6,233 nucleotides of DNA from Haloarcula sp. (GCA_028275075.1 JAQCNK010000248.1:1-6233), one strand, 5' to 3'; shown: positions 1 to 6,233, counted from the first letter of the stretch. The notes: a model not told the origin generated them from the sequence alone. Translations and numbers: made by a program.

Positions 1-37
1 ACAAAACACCGGTTCATGTGACGCCTGCCCGGCCATT

Positions 38-54
38 CAAATAACAACTATAAT
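38..54 (+). promoter_or_regulatory. Archaeal BRE/TATA promoter for the triphosphatase gene
   Basis: An A-rich stretch (CAAATAACAA, 38-47) is followed by CTATAAT (48-54). The box is centred about 29 bases before the ATG at 80, which is the spacing of a haloarchaeal TATA box to a transcription start at or next to the start codon. No Shine-Dalgarno-like purine run precedes ATG 80, which fits a leaderless mRNA. The alternative ATG at 53 overlaps the box itself. The assignment is by pattern and spacing only. Confidence 0.6.
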
Positions 55-79
55 GAACCATCCGGTAGTTCCCCCGGTC

Positions 80-589
80 ATGCACGTCGCCATCGGGAGC
101 GAGAACCCGGTGAAAGTGGACGCGGTCGAGCGTGTTCTCCCGGACGTGAATACGACCGCTGTCGCGGTCAGTTCGGGTGTCCCTGAGCAACCCTGGGGTC
201 GCGCGGAGACGGTCCGGGGTGCCGGCAACCGCGCGGATGCCGCTCTGTCGGGATCGAGCGGTGACTACGGGGTCGGTATCGAAGGTGGCGTCGCCGACCG
301 CGAGGTGCCGGCTGGTGTGTGGCTTATCATGTGGGCCGCTGTCACCGACGGACAGACGACCCACTTCGGCGCTGGACCCTCGGTTCGACTCCCCGAGAGT
401 ATCGCCAAGCGACTCCGTGACGGCGCGGAACTCGGTCCCGTCCTCGACGATGAACTGGGCCGTCACGAACTCGCGAAACAAGAGGGGGCTATCGGCGTCT
501 ACACCGCTGGCCGAGTCGGCCGGGCCGACGCTCTGGAGGATGCCGTTGCCGGGGCGTTCGGGCAGTTTTTGCGAGCGAGCGGCGACTAA
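80..589 (+). CDS. yjjX: Inosine/xanthosine triphosphatase, DUF84 (YjjX) family
   Basis: A 169-residue cytosolic protein of the DUF84/YjjX family. Characterised members hydrolyse non-canonical purine nucleoside triphosphates (ITP, XTP), keeping deaminated bases out of nucleic acids. The whole family pattern is present: N-terminal GSENPVKVDAV (6-16), GVPEQPWGRAET (33-44), GAGNRADAAL (47-56), the acidic glycine-rich DYGVGIEGGV (62-71), GAELGPVLDD (115-124), and C-terminal KQEGAIGVYTAGRVGRAD (133-150). Length is normal for the family, with no truncation. I chose ATG 80 over the in-frame ATG at 53 because family members begin directly with the MHVAIGSENPVK strand, the nine extra residues of the longer form look non-conserved, and the TATA box sits at leaderless distance from 80. 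The gene stands alone on the + strand and converges on the glycosyltransferase gene. Family assignment is firm; substrate is inferred from the family. Confidence 0.9.
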   Translation: MHVAIGSENPVKVDAVERVLPDVNTTAVAVSSGVPEQPWGRAETVRGAGNRADAALSGSSGDYGVGIEGGVADREVPAGVWLIMWAAVTDGQTTHFGAGPSVRLPESIAKRLRDGAELGPVLDDELGRHELAKQEGAIGVYTAGRVGRADALEDAVAGAFGQFLRASGD

Positions 590-697
590 CTGACGCAGTC
601 GTGTGTACTTCTGTTGCTGATACTGTTGACTGCAAGCACGTGGATATATCCGGCTCCCCGTGTGCCGAATGCGTCCGTAATGGTACAGCTGACAGTA
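590..697. other. Convergent intergenic spacer
   Basis: This 108-base gap separates the stop codons of two convergent genes. It contains no convincing ORF: the ATG at 669 stops after three codons, and the ATG at 680 opens only about 19 codons, antisense to the glycosyltransferase 3' end. There is no long T-run of the usual archaeal terminator type on either strand. It does contain inverted repeats (annotated separately) and a weaker six-base stem, GCAGTC (595-600) with GACTGC (628-633). A bidirectional termination or 3'-end processing role is plausible but inferred. Confidence 0.5.
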
Positions 698-701
698 TCA
701 G
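617..701. repeat. 10-bp perfect inverted repeat spanning convergent gene ends
   Basis: CTGATACTGT at 617-626 is the exact reverse complement of ACAGTATCAG at 692-701, with a 65-base loop. The right arm covers the TGA stop codon of the leftward glycosyltransferase gene (698-700). Transcripts from either strand could fold back here. An exact 10-bp match within a spacer of this size is unlikely, though not impossible, by chance. Function is unknown; the convergent setting suggests a 3'-end element. Confidence 0.4.
642..651. repeat. 10-bp palindrome GGATATATCC
   Basis: GGATATATCC is a perfect self-complementary palindrome inside the loop of the larger inverted repeat. Its AT core resembles a TATA element readable on both strands and could also be a dimeric protein-binding site. 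No ORF of worthwhile size begins about 25-30 bases from it on either strand. It may be chance. Confidence 0.3.
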
Positions 702-2518
702 TCACCGGCTTCCGGCTGGATGTCGCTGGCACTCTTTGACTCCTCAACGGCGGTGGTCAGCGAGACGTTGAGCCAGGCCATCGAGGCGAGACCGCCCAGA
801 AGGGTGACGGCGTTCTTGACGGCGTGGTCGACGATAGCGATGCTTAGCGCGGCGGCAACGCCCACTGGCGTCAGTGGCGCGACGATGATCGTGAAGGCGC
901 CTTCATAGAGCCCGACACCGCCGGGAGTCAACGGGAGCACTTTCGCGAGGTTGCCGACGCTGACCGCAAAGAAGCCGACGGCGACCAGCGATGGAGTCAG
1001 CGCGTATCCAAAGGCCGCGAAGACGGCGAGTGCGGTTAGCACGTCCAGCGACCAGATTGCGAGGCTACCGATACCGACACGGGCGAACGCCGATCCGTCG
1101 GCGGTCACGGTCTGGATATCGGCGACGAACCCCTCAACGATTCCGGCGACGTAGTCGGCGTAGGAGTCCTCCGAAAAGCGGCCGATGGTCGCCCGGACGA
1201 AGTTCCCGTCCGTGCGGGCGCTGGCAACAATGGCTACGACGGCGCCGATAGCAGCCAGCCCCACGCCGGCGGCGACGTAGACAGCTGTCTGGCCGCTCTG
1301 TGCGGTCTCGGCACCGCTGACGGCGTTTCCGGCCAGGGCGGCAAACAACTCGCTCGCGGAGCCGGTGGCGGCCAGCCCAACCATCATGATGCCGGCCAGC
1401 ACGGTGATGGTAAGCAGGTCGAAAACCCGCTCAACAGCAAGCGACGCAAAGCCCGAGGGATAGGAGATGGACCGGCGTGCCTTGACGACGTAGGCGCGCA
1501 CTCCGTCACCGAGTCTGGCCGGGAAGACGAGATTGCCGGTCTGACTGATGAACACCGCGCCAGTGAGGAAACTCCACTTCTCGTGGAACCGCATCGAGTC
1601 GAGGATGTCTCGATACCGCAGCCCGCGGACGGGCCACGAGACCGCGTAGATGAGAGCCGAAAGCACGACGAGCGCCGGGGAGGCACCGGCCATCTCGTTC
1701 AGTACCCTCTGGGGGTTCAGGTACTGAGTCATCAGGAGCAAGGCGACCACGACTAGCATCGTTCCGGCGCCCATCGATATCCGGGGGGTGATCCGCGGGC
1801 TGACCGACAGCTCCCAGAACGTGCGGCCAATCTGACTCCCCATGCCGAGGACGTCTCGGACGATGTCGACTTTCGAGTCCCCTTTGGGTTCCCAGTCGAC
1901 GGGAAACTCCTTGACACGCATGTCCTCCCGTTGGGCCTTCACTAGCAGTTCCGTGTCCCAGAACCAGTGTTCGTCCTCGACTTTCGGACCGAGCGTCTCG
2001 AAGGCTGCCCGCGAGAAGGCCTTGAATCCACACTGGTGGTCTTTCAGGTCTGAGCGGAGTATCGTCCGGACGAGCGTATTGTAGCCCAAACTCGGGATCC
2101 CACGCTTGGCCGGCCGGTCGGCGCGGTTCTCGTCAAGCCACCGCGACCCAGTTGCGACATCGTACTCGCCCGAGCGGACGCTCTCGACCAACTCTTCGAG
2201 ATGGTGCATATCCGTCGCGAGATCAGTGTCGAAATACACCAGCGTGCCGCCGCGGGCCCGCTCGAAGGCGTATTCGAGGGCCCCACCCCGTCCGAGCCGC
2301 TCGTCACTGTGGATATGTCGAACGCGGTCGTCTTCGTTGGCCATCCGGGTCGCAATATCGGGTGTCCGGTCGTCACAACCGTCCTCCGCGACGATGACCT
2401 CGAACGAGTCCACCGGCAGAAAGGTTTCGAGGGTATCGAGCGTGACAGAAACCGTCCGCTCGATGGTATCCTCCTCGTTGTACGCTGGGAGGACGATGCT
2501 CACCTCGATATCGTTCAT
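698..2518 (-). CDS. aglD: AglD-like GT2 glycosyltransferase fused to flippase-like membrane domain
   Basis: A 606-residue membrane protein. Residues about 5-170 form a GT2 domain of the dolichyl-phosphate sugar synthase type: VSIVLPAYNEEDTI (6-19), AEDGCDD (44-50), GRGGALEYA (76-84), the metal-binding DTD (97-99), HQCGFKAF (161-168) and the acceptor/catalytic-region motif WFWDTELL (185-192). Residues about 250-590 are an integral membrane domain of the LPG synthase/UPF0104 flippase-like family, with roughly eight hydrophobic segments and the family signatures PARLGDGVRAYVV (333-345), AVERVFDLL (361-369) and LPLTPGGVGLYEG (528-540). This fusion is the architecture of Haloferax volcanii AglD, which charges dolichol phosphate with the terminal sugar of the S-layer N-glycan. 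The active site should face the cytoplasm. An in-frame ATG at 2590 would add 24 residues, but they do not resemble GT2 sequence and the TATA box lies inside that extension; ATG 2518 is 27 bases from the box. Family is certain; orthology to AglD and the sugar used are inferred. Confidence 0.88.
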   Translation of the reverse strand: MNDIEVSIVLPAYNEEDTIERTVSVTLDTLETFLPVDSFEVIVAEDGCDDRTPDIATRMANEDDRVRHIHSDERLGRGGALEYAFERARGGTLVYFDTDLATDMHHLEELVESVRSGEYDVATGSRWLDENRADRPAKRGIPSLGYNTLVRTILRSDLKDHQCGFKAFSRAAFETLGPKVEDEHWFWDTELLVKAQREDMRVKEFPVDWEPKGDSKVDIVRDVLGMGSQIGRTFWELSVSPRITPRISMGAGTMLVVVALLLMTQYLNPQRVLNEMAGASPALVVLSALIYAVSWPVRGLRYRDILDSMRFHEKWSFLTGAVFISQTGNLVFPARLGDGVRAYVVKARRSISYPSGFASLAVERVFDLLTITVLAGIMMVGLAATGSASELFAALAGNAVSGAETAQSGQTAVYVAAGVGLAAIGAVVAIVASARTDGNFVRATIGRFSEDSYADYVAGIVEGFVADIQTVTADGSAFARVGIGSLAIWSLDVLTALAVFAAFGYALTPSLVAVGFFAVSVGNLAKVLPLTPGGVGLYEGAFTIIVAPLTPVGVAAALSIAIVDHAVKNAVTLLGGLASMAWLNVSLTTAVEESKSASDIQPEAGD

Positions 2519-2540
2519 TGAAACTGGTTGCGCCGTCGGG

Positions 2541-2556
2541 ATAAAATAAGCTTCCG
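2541..2556 (-). promoter_or_regulatory. BRE/TATA promoter for the AglD-like gene
   Basis: On the minus strand, CTTATTTTAT (2550-2541) is preceded by a purine-rich CGGAAG (2556-2551) that fits a BRE. The box centre is about 27 bases from ATG 2518, predicting a leaderless transcript that starts at that codon. It lies in the 83-base gap after the radical SAM gene, so the AglD-like gene can be transcribed on its own. This is the strongest promoter in the window by sequence and spacing. Confidence 0.72.
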
Positions 2557-2601
2557 TTTGCTTCTGCGGGCGTTGTAGAACCCTTCCCACACCGATGCGT
2601 C

Positions 2602-4317
2602 TCAGTCTGCGCTCTCGGGCGACCGCGTCGTAATGAACTGCCTGAGCTCCTCGCCGACCTCGCTTTCTGTCTCGTAGGGTCGGCCGACCACGATATCACC
2701 GGCTCGACTCCTGCCAACACCCGGCACCGCGGACAGCTCGGCCATCGACGCGTTGTTGACATTGAGCGGGTAGGGGATACCGGTGACCGAGCGGTAGCCG
2801 TGGTCAGTGATGGCCACATCGACTGTCCGGCCCAGTTCCCGCTCGCCCGGTAGTCCGACGAGCAGCGGATAGGTCCCGAGCTGTCGGCCGAAGGTTTTGC
2901 CGTCCTGGTGGTACTCCAGATGCACGTCGGGAAGCACCGTCCCCGCAGGCGCGACCCGCTGGAGCATCGGATTATCGATTGTCTCCCGAACCTCCTGCTT
3001 GTACTGCTTGAACAGCCGCTTGTGGTCTTTCGCGATGTCGGCGCCGGTCTCGGCCATATCGGTCCCCTCGAACGCCATCACCTGCCGGATGTTCACGCGC
3101 CGGAGCATCAGCCCCTCGTCGTAGACACGCTGGAGGAACCGCTTGTTGTGTTCGAACGTCTCGGCGGTCTCGCCTTTCAGCCCGTGGACAAGGTTGATAC
3201 CGGGCAGCAGCTTCGGGAGCCGGCGGGCCGCGCTGTCTCCGAAGTTCGGGGCGGCGTCTCTCTCACCACCGGGTCGGAAACCGGCCACCTCGTTCACGAT
3301 CTTCACGGCCTCGAAACACTCATCAGCGGTAACGTTGAGGTTGTTGTCGCTCATCACCTCGGGGTCCGCAGATTCGAGCCCAAACGCAGCCGTATCGCCG
3401 GGCGTGTTGTGCTCGGCGATAATCCGAATCCCTTCGCGGGCCTTCTCGGGCCACTTTACGATAGTGATGGGATTCATATTGTCGAGGTGGAGCGTCTCCA
3501 GATCCGGCGCTACATCGCGAATCCCGCCGTAGAGACGCCTGAGTGCGTCCGGATTTGGCGCTTCGCCGTCGCCGCCGTAGGCGAGGATGTCGGCCTGGCG
3601 ACCCAGCCGGAAGTGGGCCACGCCCCTGTCGGATAACGCGTCTACCTCGTCAACGACGCTCTCCGGCGGGCGGAAATCCGGGTTCCCGTACAACGGCTCC
3701 GTACAGAAGGAACAGCGGTACGGACAGCCCCGCGATGTCTCCATCTCGCAGATGAGATACTCCGGATGGTTCGGGTGCTGTTCGACGACGAAGCTACCGG
3801 CCCGCGCCCAGCGGGTCTCTTCTTCGATGTCCCGGTAGCGGTCGTTGAACCCCTCCAGCCCGGACTCGATGAGGTCGTACACCGCGGCTTCCACGTCGGC
3901 CATCGCGAGAAAGTCGAAATCGAGGTCATCGCGGGCCGTTTCGCTGGCCCCCTCGTTGGCTTCGCCGACGCCGAAACGCACGGGTCCGCCGATGACGGAG
4001 GTGCCGTCGGCGGTCCAGGCCAGCTTCCGGACCTCGTCTGGTTCGGCGGGCGTCCCGCCGACGTACTTACCGGGGACGGTCATGCCACCGACGTACACCA
4101 TGAGATCAGCCGTCTCCACGTCACGCCAGAGGTGGCTGTCGTCGCGGAGTTCGTCGATGGTATGGTACGTGATCTGGGACTCGGGGATACCGGCATCGAC
4201 CATCGCACCGGCGGCGTATCGCGGATACGTCGAGATGTACGGGGGGACCCCGAAGTGGGCGGGCTCGTCGACGTAGCCGTCGACGATTGTCACGTCGAGT
4301 TCGGCGGGGTCTATCAT
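2602..4317 (-). CDS. Radical SAM protein with C-terminal helix-hairpin-helix (COG1031-like)
   Basis: A 571-residue soluble protein. Residues about 8-150 form an alpha/beta N-terminal region reminiscent of the B12-binding-like domain of many radical SAM proteins, but without a visible DxHxxG cobalamin-ligand motif. The radical SAM core follows: RGCPYRCSFC provides the [4Fe-4S] cluster cysteines C198, C202 and C205 in CxxxCxxC spacing. FGLESADPEVM (312-322) and LLPGINLVHGLKGET (370-384) match strands of methylthiotransferase-like radical SAM barrels. Residues about 483-520 look like a small beta domain, possibly TRAM-like. Residues about 519-545 are a clear helix-hairpin-helix (NASMAELSAVPGVG core, 522-535), a nucleic-acid-binding fold. 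This domain order matches the archaeal COG1031 group, whose substrate I do not know; an RNA or DNA modification role is an inference. The gene begins 23 bases after the ABC transporter stop and ends 83 bases before the AglD-like gene. ATG 4317 is supported by a TATA-like box 27 bases upstream. Confidence 0.87.
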   Translation of the reverse strand: MIDPAELDVTIVDGYVDEPAHFGVPPYISTYPRYAAGAMVDAGIPESQITYHTIDELRDDSHLWRDVETADLMVYVGGMTVPGKYVGGTPAEPDEVRKLAWTADGTSVIGGPVRFGVGEANEGASETARDDLDFDFLAMADVEAAVYDLIESGLEGFNDRYRDIEEETRWARAGSFVVEQHPNHPEYLICEMETSRGCPYRCSFCTEPLYGNPDFRPPESVVDEVDALSDRGVAHFRLGRQADILAYGGDGEAPNPDALRRLYGGIRDVAPDLETLHLDNMNPITIVKWPEKAREGIRIIAEHNTPGDTAAFGLESADPEVMSDNNLNVTADECFEAVKIVNEVAGFRPGGERDAAPNFGDSAARRLPKLLPGINLVHGLKGETAETFEHNKRFLQRVYDEGLMLRRVNIRQVMAFEGTDMAETGADIAKDHKRLFKQYKQEVRETIDNPMLQRVAPAGTVLPDVHLEYHQDGKTFGRQLGTYPLLVGLPGERELGRTVDVAITDHGYRSVTGIPYPLNVNNASMAELSAVPGVGRSRAGDIVVGRPYETESEVGEELRQFITTRSPESAD

Positions 4318-4340
4318 ACCTGCGGGTTACGCCTCGACAC

Positions 4341-4356
4341 CTAAAACCGTGTTCGG
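4341..4356 (-). promoter_or_regulatory. Putative TATA/BRE for the radical SAM gene, inside the upstream gene's 3' end
   Basis: On the minus strand GGTTTTAG (4348-4341) lies with its centre about 27 bases from ATG 4317, and CCGAAC (4356-4351) could be a BRE. These bases also encode the last residues (NRTRF) and the TAG stop of the ABC transporter. Only a weak GAGG, 14 bases from the ATG, could serve as a ribosome site, which favours leaderless initiation. The box is less canonical than the one upstream of the AglD-like gene, so confidence is moderate. Confidence 0.45.
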
Positions 4357-6233
4357 TTGTCGGCGCTGACAGACTGCTCGTCAGCTTGGGCCGCCCAGAG
4401 GTCGGCGTACTCACCGCCACTGGCCAGCAGCACGTCGTGGCTCCCCTCTTCGACGATTTCACCGTCGTCCATCACGACAATGCTGTCAGCGTCCTGAATG
4501 GTTGAGAGCCGGTGAGCGATGACAAAGGCCGTCCGGTCTTCGACCAGGCGCTCGATACTCGCCTGGATCTCCCGCTCGGTCTCCGTATCCACGTCGCTGG
4601 TCGCCTCGTCGAAGATGATTATCTCGGGGTCGTTCAGCAGCGCGCGAGCGATAGCGACCCGCTGGCGCTGGCCGCCAGAGAGCTTGATCCCTCGTTCACC
4701 GATTTCGGTGTCGTAGCCGTCGGGCAACGCGCTGACGAACTCGTGGGCTTGGGCCGACCGGGCGGCCTCTCGGATCCGCTCGCGGGCGACTGCCTCGCCC
4801 CGACCCTCGCCGTCCAGCACGTCCCGATCGCCGTAGGCGATGTTTTCGGCGACGGTCCCTGAGAACAGGTAGGGGTTCTGCTCGACGACGGCGATATCGG
4901 CACGCAGTGACTGGAGGGCGTACTCGCGGACGTCGACGCCGTCGACGCGTACGGTCCCGGCGTTCACATCGTGGAATCGCGGGATAAGCTTCAGCAGCGT
5001 CGACTTGCCCGCGCCGGTGGCGCCCGCCAGCCCAACTGTCGCCCCGGCGGGCACGTCAAGCGAGACGTTGTTCAGGACGGGTTCGCCGTCGCCGTAGCCG
5101 AAGGTCACGTCATCGAACTCGACAGCGCCGTCGAGACTGTCCGGTCGGTAGGGGTTCTCGGGGTCGGTGATTGTGGGTGCCTGCCCGAGCAGGCCGAACA
5201 CCCGCTCGGCGCTGGATTTTGCCAGTTGGTACTTGTTGGCCGACTTGCCAACCCGTCGCATCGGCGAGTACAGTCGCCGAAGATAGAGGAAAAACGCCGC
5301 GAAGAAGCCGGTGCTGACGAGCGCTTCGCCGTCGGGGCTGGTGATGGCGTCCATCCCGGCGATGTAGAGGATGGCGACGAAGACCACACCGGTTAGCAGG
5401 CGCAAGCCGGCGAAAAAGGCCCGCCGAATCCGCAGGGCAGCAACTTTCTCGTCGTGGTAGGCCTGGCTCTGTTCGACGACGCGACCGCGCTCGAACTCGT
5501 AGCGGTCGAAGGCCTTGATAACGGGCGCACCGCTCAGGTTGTTCTCCAGACGGGTGTTGAGCCGCGAGACGGTCTGGCGAATCGAGCGGTAACGCGGTTC
5601 GATCCACGTCAGGAACAGGCCGCTGGCGACGCCGATTATCGGCACCGGAGCCAGCGCGATGAGCGCGAGTATCGGGGCCTCCAGATAGAGGATAACGGCG
5701 ATGCCGCCGACGGTGGCGACGACCCGAATCAACTGGCGGAACTCCGTGTTCAGAAACGACTCCAGCCGGTTGATGTCGCTATTGAGAATCGACATCATCC
5801 CGCCCGTTTGGTGGTTGGCGAAGAAGTCCATCGAGAGCCGCTGGAGGTGGTCGTAGGTGTCGTTGCGGAGGTCACGCTGTATCTTCTGGGCCGACGACTG
5901 GAGTAGATAGCGGGAGGCAAACCGGGTCACCGAGCGGACGAGATAGGCGGCCGCGGCGATGCTCACCAGTCGCTGGAGGAAGGCGGTGCGGGCCGCTTGC
6001 GAGGTGATCGCGCCGGGGGGCATGAGTCCCGCCCGCGTCAACAGTCCGGGCGCGGCGCTGTTCAGGACGACCCGGTCGATAGCTGCGGCGACAATTATCG
6101 GCGGCACCAGTCGAGCGAAACGCGTGATAAAGGCGGCGAGGACGCCGAGAGTCAGCCGGAGCCAGTACGGCGCCGCGTAGCCAACGAGTTTCAGTATCGG
6201 GTTCCCGTCGACGTTCTCACGGACGCCCTCGAA
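4341..6233 (-). CDS. ABC exporter, fused membrane and ATPase domains (partial, 5' end outside window)
   Basis: A type IV (MsbA/Sav1866-like, COG1132) half-transporter expected to act as a homodimer in the cytoplasmic membrane. The reading frame is open to the window edge, giving 630 visible residues (numbered here from 6233); the true start is beyond it. The GTG at 6107 is an internal valine inside the first membrane helix, so the gene does not start there. Six hydrophobic segments lie at about 25-52, 85-110, two within 168-211, 272-292 and 307-324. The ATPase domain is complete and looks active: A-loop Tyr 380, Walker A GATGAGKST (404-412), Q-loop Gln 452, signature LSGGQ (518-522), Walker B EIIIFD (537-542) with catalytic Glu 543, D-loop SDVD (546-549) and H-loop His 574. 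Substrate cannot be told from sequence; the family includes lipid, drug and peptide exporters. Only some N-terminal residues are probably missing, judged by family length. It is first of the three leftward genes seen here. Confidence 0.92.
   Translation of the reverse strand, partial: FEGVRENVDGNPILKLVGYAAPYWLRLTLGVLAAFITRFARLVPPIIVAAAIDRVVLNSAAPGLLTRAGLMPPGAITSQAARTAFLQRLVSIAAAAYLVRSVTRFASRYLLQSSAQKIQRDLRNDTYDHLQRLSMDFFANHQTGGMMSILNSDINRLESFLNTEFRQLIRVVATVGGIAVILYLEAPILALIALAPVPIIGVASGLFLTWIEPRYRSIRQTVSRLNTRLENNLSGAPVIKAFDRYEFERGRVVEQSQAYHDEKVAALRIRRAFFAGLRLLTGVVFVAILYIAGMDAITSPDGEALVSTGFFAAFFLYLRRLYSPMRRVGKSANKYQLAKSSAERVFGLLGQAPTITDPENPYRPDSLDGAVEFDDVTFGYGDGEPVLNNVSLDVPAGATVGLAGATGAGKSTLLKLIPRFHDVNAGTVRVDGVDVREYALQSLRADIAVVEQNPYLFSGTVAENIAYGDRDVLDGEGRGEAVARERIREAARSAQAHEFVSALPDGYDTEIGERGIKLSGGQRQRVAIARALLNDPEIIIFDEATSDVDTETEREIQASIERLVEDRTAFVIAHRLSTIQDADSIVVMDDGEIVEEGSHDVLLASGGEYADLWAAQADEQSVSADNRTRF

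Noticed and set aside
53..79. A nine-residue N-terminal extension of the triphosphatase from ATG 53
   Set aside because: It overlaps the TATA-like box, and the conserved family start corresponds to ATG 80.
14..481. A 155-codon minus-strand frame opposite the triphosphatase gene
   Set aside because: It covers most of a gene with complete YjjX-family motifs on the other strand; its own product has low-complexity Arg/Asp composition and no domain.
561..570. A T5 run (GGCAGTTTTT) near the end of the triphosphatase gene as a terminator
   Set aside because: It lies inside the coding sequence before the stop codon, is short, and is followed by GC-rich coding sequence.
680..739. A 19-codon ORF on the + strand after the GGATATATCC palindrome
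   Set aside because: It is tiny, mostly antisense to the AglD-like 3' end, and not at a clear leaderless distance from a promoter.
2519..2590. A 24-residue N-terminal extension of the AglD-like protein from ATG 2590
   Set aside because: The TATA box of the gene lies inside this segment, and the GT2 fold begins directly after ATG 2518.
2908..3636. A 242-codon open frame on the + strand, antisense to the radical SAM gene
   Set aside because: Its protein has no recognisable domain, and long antisense frames are expected opposite GC-rich haloarchaeal genes with strong third-position bias. The minus-strand frame has clear family motifs throughout.
3766..4344. A 192-codon + strand frame opposite the start of the radical SAM gene
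   Set aside because: Same antisense codon-bias artefact; no motif seen and no promoter at suitable spacing.
5454..5906. A 150-codon + strand frame opposite the ABC membrane domain
   Set aside because: Antisense shadow; the minus strand encodes a continuous, motif-complete exporter.

Overview
The window looks like a core chromosomal segment from a halophilic archaeon (Halobacteria, Haloarcula-like). The evidence is high GC content, Asp/Glu-rich proteins, TATA/BRE-type archaeal promoters lying about 27-29 bases upstream of start codons (leaderless transcription), and protein families typical of haloarchaea. I see no mobile element, CRISPR array, tRNA or rRNA.

Layout: a short promoter region (1-79) leads into a rightward gene for a DUF84/YjjX-type inosine/xanthosine triphosphatase (80-589). 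A convergent intergenic spacer follows (590-697), holding an exact 10-bp inverted repeat and a 10-bp palindrome. Everything to the right is transcribed leftward. Read in the direction of transcription, these genes are: a type IV (MsbA/Sav1866-like) ABC exporter half-transporter that is cut by the right edge of the window (4341 to beyond 6233); a radical SAM protein with a C-terminal helix-hairpin-helix (2602-4317); and a GT2 glycosyltransferase fused to a multi-pass flippase-like membrane domain, the architecture of AglD (698-2518).

The leftward genes are closely packed (23- and 83-base gaps), but each of the two downstream genes has its own TATA-like box at leaderless spacing. They may therefore be separately transcribed as well as partly co-transcribed. 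AglD-type proteins charge dolichol phosphate with a sugar for surface glycoprotein N-glycosylation. The ABC exporter could be related to envelope biology, but nothing in the sequence proves a link. The triphosphatase is housekeeping nucleotide-pool sanitation. The least understood protein is the radical SAM-HhH protein.

No clearly novel multigene system is visible. The useful results are start-codon corrections supported by promoter positions, the recognition that the ABC gene is open at the window edge, and the structured convergent spacer.
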